DNA of 41,856 nt from Fluviibacter sp964387485 (lineage in GTDB: Bacteria > Pseudomonadota > Gammaproteobacteria > Burkholderiales > Rhodocyclaceae), in assembly GCA_964387485.1 (NCBI GenBank), contig CAYLWV010000004.1:1-41856 (forward strand), given 5' to 3'. The translations under genes were made by a program, and so were the position numbers. Below, in pieces: positions 6,997-16,697 of this stretch; positions within the stretch are counted from its first letter, which is position 1, and every line of letters begins with the position of its first letter. Below the pieces are notes generated by a model. It searched no databases. It saw only the letters and a list, made by a program, of their open reading frames with translations, and was not told the DNA's origin.

Positions 6997-9462
6997 TTAT
7001 TCGCCAATTTTCAGGCGCTGCAGGCGCAGCGAGTTGAGCACCACCCATAACGAGCTCAGCGACATCCCCAACCCTGCCAGCCATGGCGTCAGCAAGCCGC
7101 TCATGGCCACCGGCAATGCGACCGCGTTATAAATGATCGCCCACCAGAGATTTTCACGAATAATCCGCCGGGTGGCTCGTGACAACCGGATGGCGGCCGG
7201 AAGCACCCGCAGATGTTGCCCGAGGAGCACGCAGTCCGCCTGCGTCCGGGCCAGCTCGGTCCCCTCACCCATCGCCACAGAGACTTGTGCGTGCGCCAGT
7301 ACCGGTGCATCGTTGACACCGTCCCCCACCATACAGACCACCCTACCCGACGCCTGCAGTGCAGCGACTCGTGCCAACTTGCTATCCGGCGTCTCACGTC
7401 CAGTCGCCTGTTCAATTCCCACCGTACCGGCAATGTGCTTCACCGTCGCCGAAGCATCGCCAGACAGCAGTGAGACCTGACAACCCATGTCGGACAACTC
7501 ACGTACGGCCATCGACGCATCCGGGCGAACCTGATCGGCAATCACAAACCTAGCCAGCCACTGGCCGGCTGCACCCAGATAAAGCGTCGTGCCAGCCGCC
7601 TCATGATGATCGATGATTGGCAAATCCGGATGCTCGACCAATGCCGCAACAAAATCCTGGTGCCCGATACGCAGTGTGCGACCATCAACGGTTGCCTCAA
7701 TCCCCGCTGCAGTCTCATGATGCGCCCCCGTGACCGGATATCGTGGCAAATCCTCGGCCGCCCGGCAAATGGCGATTCCCAGTGGATGTGACGACGACTG
7801 CTCCAGGCTTCCCGCCAGCGCCAGACAGCGTCGCTCGTCTACATCCGACAGGGCGTCAACCCGTAACACACGCATACTGCCCGTAGTCAGTGTTCCGGTT
7901 TTATCCAGGACGACATCCGTAACTTGCGCCAGCGTTTCTACCGCATGACCTCGTGTCACGAGCAGCCCTTCCCGCGCCAGCCTTCCGGTGGCAATCGTCA
8001 ACGCCACCGGCGTCGCTAATGACAAGGCACAGGGACAACTGACCACCAGCACCGCGACCGTCACCGGTAATGCCTGGGCCGGATCAATCTGCCACCAGAT
8101 GACGGCAGTGAGTGCCGCCAGCGCCAGCAGTCCCCAGAGGAACCAGGATGCGACACGATCTGCCGTTGTTACCGCCACCGGCTTTTCCAGCGCACCGCGC
8201 TCCATCAATTTCAGAATCGCCGAGAGGCGGGTTGACTCGCCCACCTGTGTCACACGCACCGTCAATGGGCTGGCGATATTCAACGAGCCACCGGTGACGC
8301 TGGCACCGACTGATTTTTCAACCGGCAGCGATTCGCCGGTGAGCAGGGATTCATCCACACTGCTATCCCCTTCAATCACACAGCCGTCGGCCGGCACCTG
8401 AGTTCCCGGTTTGACGAGCACCCGGTCCCCAATCTGCAGGGTAGACACCAGCACCCGCTCGGTCTGGTCCGGTGCACCGGTTTCGACCAAGCGATCTGCA
8501 AAAGCAGGTGCCAGACGCCCCAGCTCTTCGGTCGCCCGCAGCGCCTTTTGCCTGGCTAGCAACTCTAGGTAGCGCCCACCCAGCAGGAAAAAGACAAACA
8601 TATTGATCGAGTCGTAATACACGTGCCCGTTATTGGTCAGCGTCGCCCAGACGCTGGCGACAAAGGCAGCGCCAATGCCCAACGCCACCGGCGTATCCAT
8701 ACCGACACGACGAAAACGAATGTCGCGCCAGGCATTGCGGAAAAACGGGCCACAGGCATAAAGAATGACCGGCAAAGTCAGCACCAGGCTGGACCAGCGC
8801 AGTAACACCTCGACGTCCGGTGTTAAATCCCCATCACCGGCCACGTAAGTCGGATAGGCGTACATCATGACCTGCATCATGCCCAAGCCGGAGACAGCTA
8901 AACGCCAGAGCATAGCCCGCCGCTCTTTCTGAGCGACCGCCTCCTGCCGGGCAGGATCAAACGGATGGGCCCGGTAACCGATCTCGGAAATTGCTTTGAG
9001 AATCTGTGACAGCGCAATCTGCCGGTCATCCCAACGAACCCGGGCACGACGGGTCGTATAATTTACCTCGACCGCCAGCACGCCTGGCAAACGCGCCACA
9101 TGCTGCTCGTTAAGCCAGACACAAGCCGCACAGGTGATGCCCTCGAGTACCAGCGCTGCTTCCTGCTCGTGCTCACCCAATGCACGGACAAAGGTCTTCT
9201 GAAACTCAGCCTGATCGTAAAGGGCCAGAGAGTCCAGAATCTCCGGCCGTGCTTCACGCGGCGACTCGGGCATGGCATCCCGATTCAGGTAATACGCACT
9301 CAGCCCATTCGCGACAATCGCCTCGGCAACCGCCCGACAGCCTTCACAACACATGGCCCTCGGCTGCTCGCCCACCGAAACTTCAAGATTCACTCCGGGT
9401 GGAATCGGCAATCCACAGTGGTAACACGCTGTGTGGCTGACTGTTTCCGGGGTGGGCATCAT
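6997..9462 (-). CDS. ccoI: copper-translocating P-type ATPase CcoI/FixI
   Basis: An 821-residue P1B-type ATPase that supplies copper for cbb3 oxidase maturation. The N-terminus has the CcoI-type cysteine motifs CYHCGLPIP and CCEGC, then a heavy-metal-associated domain with GITCAACVW. Membrane helices follow, with TGESLPVEK in the actuator domain, the copper path motif SCPCALSLATP, the phosphorylation site DKTGTLTTG, SSSHPLG in the nucleotide domain and GDGVNDAPVL at the hinge. The two cysteine motifs before the metal domain favour CcoI/FixI over a detoxifying CopA. It begins 8 bases after the ispH stop. Two ATGs are adjacent; the first is taken. Confidence 0.95.
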   Translation of the reverse strand: MMPTPETVSHTACYHCGLPIPPGVNLEVSVGEQPRAMCCEGCRAVAEAIVANGLSAYYLNRDAMPESPREARPEILDSLALYDQAEFQKTFVRALGEHEQEAALVLEGITCAACVWLNEQHVARLPGVLAVEVNYTTRRARVRWDDRQIALSQILKAISEIGYRAHPFDPARQEAVAQKERRAMLWRLAVSGLGMMQVMMYAYPTYVAGDGDLTPDVEVLLRWSSLVLTLPVILYACGPFFRNAWRDIRFRRVGMDTPVALGIGAAFVASVWATLTNNGHVYYDSINMFVFFLLGGRYLELLARQKALRATEELGRLAPAFADRLVETGAPDQTERVLVSTLQIGDRVLVKPGTQVPADGCVIEGDSSVDESLLTGESLPVEKSVGASVTGGSLNIASPLTVRVTQVGESTRLSAILKLMERGALEKPVAVTTADRVASWFLWGLLALAALTAVIWWQIDPAQALPVTVAVLVVSCPCALSLATPVALTIATGRLAREGLLVTRGHAVETLAQVTDVVLDKTGTLTTGSMRVLRVDALSDVDERRCLALAGSLEQSSSHPLGIAICRAAEDLPRYPVTGAHHETAAGIEATVDGRTLRIGHQDFVAALVEHPDLPIIDHHEAAGTTLYLGAAGQWLARFVIADQVRPDASMAVRELSDMGCQVSLLSGDASATVKHIAGTVGIEQATGRETPDSKLARVAALQASGRVVCMVGDGVNDAPVLAHAQVSVAMGEGTELARTQADCVLLGQHLRVLPAAIRLSRATRRIIRENLWWAIIYNAVALPVAMSGLLTPWLAGLGMSLSSLWVVLNSLRLQRLKIGE

Positions 9463-9470
9463 GTTCTCGA

Positions 9471-10406
9471 TCAGCGTAATCCGCTGGGCAGCGGAAATTT
9501 AACGTCTTCGACGACGCCATCCAGGTTCAGGGCCTCGCCTGCATCCAAGGCTTTCAGGCGCGCAATGACCTCTTCAACCAGCACTTCCGGAGCGGAAGCG
9601 CCAGCGGTCACCCCAATCCGCGGCGCACCAGCCAACCATGCCGGATCAATGTTTTCGGCACGATCAATCAGGTAAGCCTGACGGCCCATCAATGCCGCAA
9701 CTTCACGCAAACGATTCGAATTGGAACTCGTCACCGAACCCACCACCAGCACCAGATCACAGTTTTCTGCCAGCGCCCTGACGGCATCCTGCCGATTCTG
9801 AGTGGCGTAACAGATGTCATCTTTTTTCGGACCGACAATTGCCGGGAACCGCTGACGCAACGCCGTCACGATCACTGCTGCATCATCCACCGACAGCGTA
9901 GTCTGGGTGACATACGCCAGCTTGGCCGGATCCTTCACCTGCAGCAAGGCGATATCTTCGACGCATTCCACCAGATACATGCCACCGGTAGATTGCCCCA
10001 TGGTACCTTCGACTTCCGGATGACCCTTGTGGCCAATCATGATGATTTCTCGATCTTCCGCCCGCATGCGCGACACTTCGACATGCACCTTGGTGACTAA
10101 CGGACAGGTCGCATCAAAAATGCGCAGACCACGCTCAGCAGCCTCATCGCGTACCGATTTCGGCACACCATGGGCACTGAAGATCAATGTGGCGCCTGCC
10201 GGCACATCGGAAAGCGCTTCAATAAAGATGGCACCCCGCTTACGCAGGCCTTCCACCACAAACTTGTTGTGAACCACTTCATGACGCACATAAATGGGCG
10301 CCCCGAACTGGTCCAGCGCACGTTCCACAATGGCAATGGCCCGCTCGACGCCGGCACAGAAGCCACGTGGATTCGCGAGAACAATCGGCATGGTTTTAGC
10401 GTTCAT
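9471..10406 (-). CDS. ispH: 4-hydroxy-3-methylbut-2-enyl diphosphate reductase IspH
   Basis: A 311-residue IspH, the last enzyme of the MEP isoprenoid pathway, making IPP and DMAPP with a [4Fe-4S] cluster. The three cluster cysteines are visible at Cys17 (ANPRGFCAGVERAI), Cys101 (DATCPLVTKVH) and Cys199 (DDICYATQNRQ). The substrate-site GSVTSSNSNRL and the C-terminal GVTAGASAPE are also present. A GTG at 10412 overlaps the fkpB stop as GTGA and is an alternative start two residues earlier; the ATG is preferred. It sits between fkpB and ccoI in one co-directional series. Confidence 0.97.
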   Translation of the reverse strand: MNAKTMPIVLANPRGFCAGVERAIAIVERALDQFGAPIYVRHEVVHNKFVVEGLRKRGAIFIEALSDVPAGATLIFSAHGVPKSVRDEAAERGLRIFDATCPLVTKVHVEVSRMRAEDREIIMIGHKGHPEVEGTMGQSTGGMYLVECVEDIALLQVKDPAKLAYVTQTTLSVDDAAVIVTALRQRFPAIVGPKKDDICYATQNRQDAVRALAENCDLVLVVGSVTSSNSNRLREVAALMGRQAYLIDRAENIDPAWLAGAPRIGVTAGASAPEVLVEEVIARLKALDAGEALNLDGVVEDVKFPLPSGLR

Positions 10407-10408
10407 GG

Positions 10409-10849
10409 TCACAACAATCCGATGATCTGCACTTCAAAACGCAGGCTTTTACCGGCGAGCGGGTGATTAAAATCCATCAACGCATGGGTGTCGTCGAGTT
10501 CACGCACAAACCCGGCAAATTCAGCGCCTTCCGGTGATGTGAATTCAACCAGGGTGTTTTCCTTGAGATCGTCCGCCACAGGCAACGCGCTGCGCGCGAT
10601 CCGCTGCACTAATCCGGGGTTATGCTGGCCAAAACCGGCTTCGGCCGGCACGTCGAAAATCGCATGCTCACCGGGCACCAAACCAACCAGACAGGCTTCC
10701 AGATTCTCGTTCAGCTCGCCATTACCCAGCATGATTGTGGCCGGACCCAGATCAAAGGTACTAACGACCTCTTCCCCATCCTGCGTGGTTAACCGGTAAT
10801 GCAGCGTCAGGAAACTATCTGCTTTAATCCGGGGTGTGGTGTCTTGCAC
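10409..10849 (-). CDS. fkpB: FKBP-type peptidyl-prolyl isomerase, SlpA/FkpB type
   Basis: A 146-residue FKBP of the SlyD/SlpA group, a proline isomerase and chaperone. The FKBP part opens with SFLTLHYRLTTQDGEEVVSTFD, and the inserted-flap region contains ELNENLEACLVGLVPGEHAIFDVPAEAGFG, typical of SlpA. The frame is open 33 codons further upstream into lspA, but the GTG at 10849 has AGGGAG 6-7 bases before it and gives the normal family N-terminus, so I use it. Its stop overlaps the ispH start region. The lspA-fkpB-ispH order is conserved in many proteobacteria. Confidence 0.93.
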   Translation of the reverse strand: MQDTTPRIKADSFLTLHYRLTTQDGEEVVSTFDLGPATIMLGNGELNENLEACLVGLVPGEHAIFDVPAEAGFGQHNPGLVQRIARSALPVADDLKENTLVEFTSPEGAEFAGFVRELDDTHALMDFNHPLAGKSLRFEVQIIGLL

Positions 10850-10890
10850 GGTCTGCTCCCTGCATGCCCCTTGGCACGCGACGTATTCCG

Positions 10891-11397
10891 CTAGGATTTC
10901 TGCGGCGATTGTTTCTGAAAAAGCACATACAGCACCGCACCAACACACACGGCACTATCTGCGATATTAAATGCGGGCCAATGCCAGCCGGCGGCATGAA
11001 GATCGATAAAATCAATCACCATGCCCAGCCACAAGCGGTCAACCAGGTTCCCCAGTGCACCACCCATGATCAGCACCAACCCGGTAGCCAGGCAGTTCCA
11101 GCGGGACAACTGTCGCAGCTGCCAGATAATCCAGCCGGAAATACCCAGCGCAATGGCGCTGAAAAACCAGCGCTGCCAACCGGCATGGTCAGCCAGGAAA
11201 CTGAACGCGGCGCCGGGGTTGAATACCAGAACAAGGTTCAAAAATGGTGTCAGCTCAATCGCCTCACCCGGTATGAAGGTGTTGAACACCCAGAGTTTGC
11301 TCAGCTGATCCAGCACAATCACGGCCAGTGCGGCCAACAACCCCTGCACCAGAAGGCTTCTACCTTTTCCGGGCACAGCGGATGGGTTACGCATCAT
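10891..11397 (-). CDS. lspA: lipoprotein signal peptidase LspA
   Basis: A 168-residue, four-helix inner-membrane aspartyl peptidase (signal peptidase II) that cleaves prolipoproteins. Family motifs are DQLSK (30-34), FNPGAAFSFL (59-68), GGALGNLVDRL with catalytic Asp120, and FNIADSAV with catalytic Asp147. I place the start at the ATG 4 bases past the ileS stop (two tandem ATGs, 11397 and 11394). An in-frame ATG at 11409 overlapping ileS is possible. There is no clear Shine-Dalgarno, so translation is probably coupled to ileS. Confidence 0.95.
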   Translation of the reverse strand: MMRNPSAVPGKGRSLLVQGLLAALAVIVLDQLSKLWVFNTFIPGEAIELTPFLNLVLVFNPGAAFSFLADHAGWQRWFFSAIALGISGWIIWQLRQLSRWNCLATGLVLIMGGALGNLVDRLWLGMVIDFIDLHAAGWHWPAFNIADSAVCVGAVLYVLFQKQSPQKS

Positions 11398-11401
11398 GGC
11401 A

Positions 11402-14248
11402 TCAGGCATGGACACGGATTTCGCCTTCCCCGTGGACATTGCTGATACAGCGGTCACACCAGCCCGGATGCGCCGGGTCCTGGTTCACGCTCTCACGTTG
11501 ATGCCAGCAACGCTCACATTTGGCATGGATATTAGCGGTCACCGTCACGCTGAGCGACTCCCCTTGGGTGACGGTTGCACCAGAACTGATCAGCACGAAC
11601 TTGAGGTCATCACCCAGACTGGCCAGGGCAGCGGCGTCATCGGTCGGTGCAATAATCGCCACATCAGCCTGTAGCGAGGAACCAATACCGCCTTCGCTGC
11701 GTACGGCTTCCATGGCTTTGGCGACCTCGGCACGCACGGCACGAATTCTCGTCCATTTGGCCACCAGTGCATCGGCGTCTGCGACTGCCGGTAACGGCTC
11801 CGCATCCGACAGCATGATCGATGCCGGCAAGTTCGGATTTTTCTTGGCCAGCAGCGACCACACCTCTTCTGTCGTAAACGACAGAATCGGGGCCATCAGA
11901 CGCAGCATCGTCTGCGTGATCCACCACAGCGCTGTCTGGGCGGAACGGCGGGCCCGTGAATCCGGCGCCGTGGTATACAGACGGTCCTTGAGCACATCCA
12001 GATAAAACGCCCCCAGATCTTCGGAACAGAAATTCTGCAGCGACTGCACAATGTGGTGGAAGTCGTAGCGGTTGTAGTCATCTTCAACGGTGACCTGCAG
12101 GGCACGCGCCATCTCGATGGCATAACGATCAATTTCCAGCATCTCCGTCACGGCCACGCCATCCACGGCTGGATTGAAGTCATCCGTGTTAGCCAGCAGG
12201 AAGCGCACCGTATTACGGATCCGACGATAGCCTTCCACGACCCGCTTGAGAATTTCGTCGGAAATGGTCAGCTCACCGGAGTAGTCTGTGCTGGCCACCC
12301 AGAGGCGCAGAATTTCCGCACCCATCTTGTCGGCCACTTCCTGCGGATAGATCACATTCCCCACCGACTTGGACATCTTGCGGCCCTTGCCATCCACCAC
12401 GAAGCCATGCGTCAGCAAGCCCTTGTAGGGCGCACGACCATCGAGCGCACAACCGGTCAACAGCGACGATTGGAACCAGCCGCGATGCTGATCCGAACCT
12501 TCCAGATACAGATCCGCCGGCCACGCGTGCTCATCGGCATGAGAGCCACGCATCACATGCCAGTGGGTCGTACCCGAGTCAAACCAGACATCCAGCGTAT
12601 CGGTCAGTTTGCGGTAATCCTTGGCTTCGTCACCCAGCAGCTCAACCGGGTCGAGCTGGAACCAGGCCTCAATACCTGACTGCTCGACACGTTTGGCCAC
12701 GGCTTCAATCAGCTCGGGTGTCCGCGGATGCAGTTGGTTGGTTTCCTTGTTCAGGAAGAACGGAATCGGCACCCCCCAGTTACGCTGGCGAGAGACACAC
12801 CAATCCGGCCGGTTACGGATCATCGCTTCCAGACGTGCCCGGCCCCAGGCCGGATAAAAATGCGTGTCGGCCACGGCAACTTCAGCCAGATGACGCAGGG
12901 ACGAGGCACCCGGTTTCGGTGGCATATCCATACCGACAAACCATTGCGTTGTCGCCCGGAAAATGATCGGGGTCTTATGACGCCAGCAGTGCGGATAGCT
13001 ATGCTGCAGCTTGACCTCGGCCAGAAGTCGATGGGCATGGCGCAGGGTTTCCAGCACTTTCGGGTTGGCTTCCCAAACACTCAAGCCAGCCAGCGCAGCT
13101 TCAGGCAACGGCAACGTCTTCTGCAGGAAACGACCGTCGTCACCCACCGGGTTTTCAACCGGCAGACCGTACTTCTTACCGATATTAAAGTCATCAACCC
13201 CATGGGCCGGTGCGGTATGCACCATGCCGGTACCGGCATCCGTGGTCACATGCTCACCGCAGATGATCGGCACGTCCTTACTGTAGAACGGATGGCGCAG
13301 CAGCACGTGTTCCAGTGCTGCGCCCGTACACTTGCCCAGCACCTGCCCCTGCAACTCATAACGCTGCAATGCGCCTTCTGCCAGATCGGCACCCAGGATC
13401 AGATTGCCTTTGGCCGTGCCTACCAGCACATATTCCACCGTCGGATGCACACTCACGGCCTCATTAGCTGGTAGCGTCCAGGGCGTTGTTGTCCAGATCA
13501 CGGCAAAAGCCGGACCTTCCAGGTGATCCAGACCAAAGGCCTGGGCCAGTTTTTTGGCATGACTGTCATGCACTTCAAAGGCCACATCAATGGCGGGCGA
13601 GTGCTTGTCCTCATATTCGACTTCCGCCTCGGCCAGCGCAGAACGACAGTCCAGGCACCAGTTTACGGGCTTCAGGCCCTGATACAGATATCCATCCGCC
13701 AGCATCTTGCCCAGAGCACGAATCTCGTTGGCTTCGGCGCTGAAGTTCATCGTCAGATAAGGGTTACCCCAGTCACCCAGCACGCCGAGACGGATGAAGT
13801 CTTTCTTCTGACGCGCAACCTGCTCGGCGGCATAGACACGGCACAATTTGCGGACTTCATCGGCCGGCAGATTGCGACCATGCTGTTTTTCGATCTGGTG
13901 TTCGATGGGCAAACCGTGGCAATCCCAACCCGGCACGTACTGGGCATCAAAACCGGCCAGTACCTTAGAGCGGACGATGATGTCCTTGAGGATCTTGTTG
14001 ACCGCATGACCGATATGGATATCACCATTGGCGTATGGCGGGCCATCGTGCAGCACAAAGCGCGGTCGACCCCGGGTATGCGCCTGAATCTTCTGATAGA
14101 GACCATTCTGTTGCCATGCCTCAACCCATTGTGGTTCGCGTTTCGGAAGATCACCACGCATTGGAAACGGCGTGTCCACCAGATTCAGGGTGGCACGAGC
14201 CGCTTTGCTCGCATCAGAAAGGGCTGCGTTCTTGGATTTTTCAGTCAT
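11402..14248 (-). CDS. ileS: isoleucyl-tRNA synthetase
   Basis: A 948-residue class Ia aminoacyl-tRNA synthetase charging tRNA-Ile. It has the HIGH signature at 78-81 (PPYANGDIHIGH), the editing domain with TTPWTLPAN, the KMSKS loop at 624-628 (GRKMSKSVGN) and a C-terminal zinc site CERC...CDRC (Cys911, 914, 931, 934). Length and layout match the E. coli type. It starts 13 bases after the ribF stop and runs into lspA, so ribF-ileS-lspA is probably one transcript. A long open frame on the opposite strand is a codon-bias shadow. Confidence 0.98.
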   Translation of the reverse strand: MTEKSKNAALSDASKAARATLNLVDTPFPMRGDLPKREPQWVEAWQQNGLYQKIQAHTRGRPRFVLHDGPPYANGDIHIGHAVNKILKDIIVRSKVLAGFDAQYVPGWDCHGLPIEHQIEKQHGRNLPADEVRKLCRVYAAEQVARQKKDFIRLGVLGDWGNPYLTMNFSAEANEIRALGKMLADGYLYQGLKPVNWCLDCRSALAEAEVEYEDKHSPAIDVAFEVHDSHAKKLAQAFGLDHLEGPAFAVIWTTTPWTLPANEAVSVHPTVEYVLVGTAKGNLILGADLAEGALQRYELQGQVLGKCTGAALEHVLLRHPFYSKDVPIICGEHVTTDAGTGMVHTAPAHGVDDFNIGKKYGLPVENPVGDDGRFLQKTLPLPEAALAGLSVWEANPKVLETLRHAHRLLAEVKLQHSYPHCWRHKTPIIFRATTQWFVGMDMPPKPGASSLRHLAEVAVADTHFYPAWGRARLEAMIRNRPDWCVSRQRNWGVPIPFFLNKETNQLHPRTPELIEAVAKRVEQSGIEAWFQLDPVELLGDEAKDYRKLTDTLDVWFDSGTTHWHVMRGSHADEHAWPADLYLEGSDQHRGWFQSSLLTGCALDGRAPYKGLLTHGFVVDGKGRKMSKSVGNVIYPQEVADKMGAEILRLWVASTDYSGELTISDEILKRVVEGYRRIRNTVRFLLANTDDFNPAVDGVAVTEMLEIDRYAIEMARALQVTVEDDYNRYDFHHIVQSLQNFCSEDLGAFYLDVLKDRLYTTAPDSRARRSAQTALWWITQTMLRLMAPILSFTTEEVWSLLAKKNPNLPASIMLSDAEPLPAVADADALVAKWTRIRAVRAEVAKAMEAVRSEGGIGSSLQADVAIIAPTDDAAALASLGDDLKFVLISSGATVTQGESLSVTVTANIHAKCERCWHQRESVNQDPAHPGWCDRCISNVHGEGEIRVHA

Positions 14249-14261
14249 GGGAATACGTGTC

Positions 14262-15275
14262 TTACACAGTTAGCTGAGATTCAAAATAGGCATGCGCCTG
14301 CGCCATATCCTCACGGATCTGGGCAGTCAGCGCTTCAAAACCGGCAAAAGTCATCTCATCGCGGAGCTTTGCCAGGAAACGAACATCAAGGTGGGCGCCA
14401 TACAGATCACCCGAGAAATCGAAAAGATGTACTTCCAGTAGCGGGCGGGTATCGCCACCGAGTGTGGGTCGATAACCGATATTGGCGACACCGCGATAAC
14501 GATGTGAGGGCTGTGGCACGGCCTGATTTGTATCGTCCAAACCCACATCGACCACGAAAACGCCACGCAGCGGCAACGGGTTATGACGAATCTGCACATT
14601 GGCGGTGGGTACGCCGATGGTGCGCCCCAGCTGCCGGCCATGTATCACCCGACCTTCCATGGCGTAGGGATAGCCGAGCAAAGATTCTGCCCGGGCCAAG
14701 TCACCCGCAGCCAGAGCCTCTCGTACCTGAGAGCTGGAAATCCGTGCAGCCCCCAGACATTCTGAGTCCAATGCCGACACACTGAAACCATGCACCGCAC
14801 CGAGTGCTTGCAATTGACGAAAATCGCCAGCGCGACGAGCGCCAAAGCGGAAGTCATCTCCAATCAGCACATGCCGGGCCTGCATCGCATCGACCAGCAC
14901 CTTCTGGACAAAGGCCTCCGGACTCAACGCCGCAAAACGCGCATCAAACCGGCAGACCCGGGTTTCGGCAACACCGGCCATGGCCAATGCCTCCAGCTTT
15001 TCCCGCAGGGTATGCAGGCGTGCCGGTACCTGAGGTAAGCCAGACATCACAGACGCCGCTCCGGCCACAACACTGGCCTTGGCGGCCTGGCTGGCAAAGA
15101 ACTCGCGTGGATGAGGCGCAAAGGTCAGGACGCTCGGCTGTAAGCCGCGCAAGGCTGCCTCAGCCGTAAGCTGACGCAGCAACGCCTGATGCCCGAGGTG
15201 CATGCCATCAAAATTACCGATGGTCACTGCCGCAGGCAATCTGGCAGGTAAAGTCAGTCCGCGTACAACACGCAT
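14262..15275 (-). CDS. ribF: bifunctional riboflavin kinase / FAD synthetase
   Basis: A 337-residue RibF that converts riboflavin to FMN and FMN to FAD. The N-terminal adenylyltransferase half has TIGNFDGMHLGHQALL and the C-terminal kinase half has GRTIGVPTANVQI and YRGVANIGYRPT. Length is slightly above the E. coli enzyme. It is the first gene of the ribF-ileS-lspA-fkpB-ispH-ccoI-ccoS series. The ATG at 15275 is preceded only by GATTTT and a hairpin, with no clear Shine-Dalgarno. Confidence 0.96.
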   Translation of the reverse strand: MRVVRGLTLPARLPAAVTIGNFDGMHLGHQALLRQLTAEAALRGLQPSVLTFAPHPREFFASQAAKASVVAGAASVMSGLPQVPARLHTLREKLEALAMAGVAETRVCRFDARFAALSPEAFVQKVLVDAMQARHVLIGDDFRFGARRAGDFRQLQALGAVHGFSVSALDSECLGAARISSSQVREALAAGDLARAESLLGYPYAMEGRVIHGRQLGRTIGVPTANVQIRHNPLPLRGVFVVDVGLDDTNQAVPQPSHRYRGVANIGYRPTLGGDTRPLLEVHLFDFSGDLYGAHLDVRFLAKLRDEMTFAGFEALTAQIREDMAQAHAYFESQLTV

Positions 15276-15285
15276 AAAATCAGAC

Positions 15286-15310
15286 GCAGGGTTCCGGAAG
15301 AAAACCCTGC
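15286..15310 (-). repeat. hairpin between amidase gene and ribF
   Basis: An inverted repeat GCAGGGTT / AACCCTGC (8-base arms, 9-base loop) lies after the amidase stop and 10 bases before the ribF ATG. On the minus strand only TTTT follows after five bases, so it is a weak terminator or a leader structure that could limit ribF translation. Confidence 0.5.
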
Positions 15311-15333
15311 ATTATAAGGGGTACCGGACCAAT

Positions 15334-16680
15334 TCAGCCGCTGCGGGTGCCGGCATGCACCGGATTCCGTGCCAGATACTGACGAATTCCCCGCATAATC
15401 GCCTCGGCCAACTTATCCTGGTACTCGTCGTCGTTGAGCCGCTTTTCTTCTTCGGGGTTGGAAATAAAGGCCGTTTCAATCAACACGGAAGGGATATCGG
15501 GAGCCTTCAATACCGCAAAACCCGCCTGCTCCACCGATGATTTGTGCAGGGCGTTCACACTACCCAGGTTCGAAAGCACGGATTTGCCCAACTTCATACT
15601 GTCATTTTGCGTGGCAGTTTGCGTCAGATCCATGAGTGTTCGTGCCAGATGCGGGTCAGATACGGTGAAATTAACCCCACCCACCTTATCCGCCTCGTTT
15701 TCCTTCTGGGCCAAATACCGGGCCGCCGCGCTGGACGCCCCTTTTTCCGATAACACAAAGACAGAAGAACCGCGTGCCTCAGGTTTGATCCAGGCATCCG
15801 CATGAATCGACACAAACAGATCCGCCTGCGCTTTGCGGGCCTTCTGCACGCGGGTCTGTAGAGGCACGAAGAAATCCCCATCCCGGGTCAGCGCCGCGCG
15901 CATTCCTGGATCTGCCTCGATTCGCTGACGCAAACGCCGGGCGATCGACAGCGTCACATTCTTTTCCATGGATCCCCGTGCACCAATCGCGCCCGGGTCT
16001 TCGCCGCCATGCCCTGGGTCCAGCATGATAGTCACCATCTTGCTGCCCTTCTTCGACGTTTTCGCCGGTTCGTCACTGCGTTTTTCTGCGAGTCTCTGAG
16101 GGGCTTCCGGCTCGCTCGGCGCTGGCCGTTCACTCGGTTTTTCAACCAGCGGTTTAGCCGGTTCCAGCCGCGACGGTTCTGCCACAGCCTTGGTAGGGGC
16201 GGATGCGCTCGGTTTCGCCGAAACCAATTGCATCAGCGGGTCCTGCGGCACGGCCGGATAGATATCCATCACCAACCGGCTCTGATAGTCGCCGACAGGC
16301 GCCAGATTGAACACCTGGGGCGCAACCTCCCCCTTCAGGTCCATGACCAGTCGCACCACACCCGGCTTGTTATTGGCCGCGCGCAACTGGCGGATATACG
16401 GGTCATTCGGCCCGACCTTATCGCCCAGGCTTTTCAGCACACCATTGAGCTCAATGCCCTCGATATCAACGACCAGCCGCTCCGGGTTATGCACGATCGT
16501 CTGCGTAAACTTTACCGGACCCTTATGCTCTATCGTCACACGCGTGTAGTCTTCAGCCGGCCAGACACGCACCGCCACAATGGATGACCCATTGGCAACG
16601 TTCGCCGCCAGAGCACCGACAGGCGTCACCGCCAATAGCCAGAGCGAGCCTGCGCCGCGCAGCAGCTGACGGCGCTTCAT
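15334..16680 (-). CDS. amiC: N-acetylmuramoyl-L-alanine amidase, AmiC/AmiB type, Tat signal
   Basis: A 448-residue periplasmic amidase that splits septal peptidoglycan during cell separation. The N-terminus MKRRQLLRGAG followed by a hydrophobic stretch ending GALAA is a twin-arginine signal (Arg3-Arg4), as in E. coli AmiA and AmiC. An AMIN domain (about 30-140) and a Ser/Pro/Glu-rich linker precede the Amidase_3 domain. Zinc-site elements there are DPGHGGEDPGA, GSMEKNVTLS, VSIHADAW, and the catalytic Glu in LIETAFISNPEEE. A GTG at 16701 overlapping the tsaE stop (GTGA) would add seven residues; the choice is open. Pairing with tsaE is conserved, but the usual mutL neighbour is 8 kb away on the other strand. 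Confidence 0.95.
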   Translation of the reverse strand: MKRRQLLRGAGSLWLLAVTPVGALAANVANGSSIVAVRVWPAEDYTRVTIEHKGPVKFTQTIVHNPERLVVDIEGIELNGVLKSLGDKVGPNDPYIRQLRAANNKPGVVRLVMDLKGEVAPQVFNLAPVGDYQSRLVMDIYPAVPQDPLMQLVSAKPSASAPTKAVAEPSRLEPAKPLVEKPSERPAPSEPEAPQRLAEKRSDEPAKTSKKGSKMVTIMLDPGHGGEDPGAIGARGSMEKNVTLSIARRLRQRIEADPGMRAALTRDGDFFVPLQTRVQKARKAQADLFVSIHADAWIKPEARGSSVFVLSEKGASSAAARYLAQKENEADKVGGVNFTVSDPHLARTLMDLTQTATQNDSMKLGKSVLSNLGSVNALHKSSVEQAGFAVLKAPDIPSVLIETAFISNPEEEKRLNDDEYQDKLAEAIMRGIRQYLARNPVHAGTRSG

Positions 16681-16697
16681 ATCCGAGCGTTGACGAC

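Noticed and set aside
10850..10948. 33-residue N-terminal extension of FkpB
   Set aside because: Overlaps lspA and lacks family likeness; the GTG at 10849 has a good ribosome site.
13523..14785. 420-codon plus-strand frame over ileS and ribF
   Set aside because: Spans two clear genes on the other strand; composition is typical of a codon-bias shadow.
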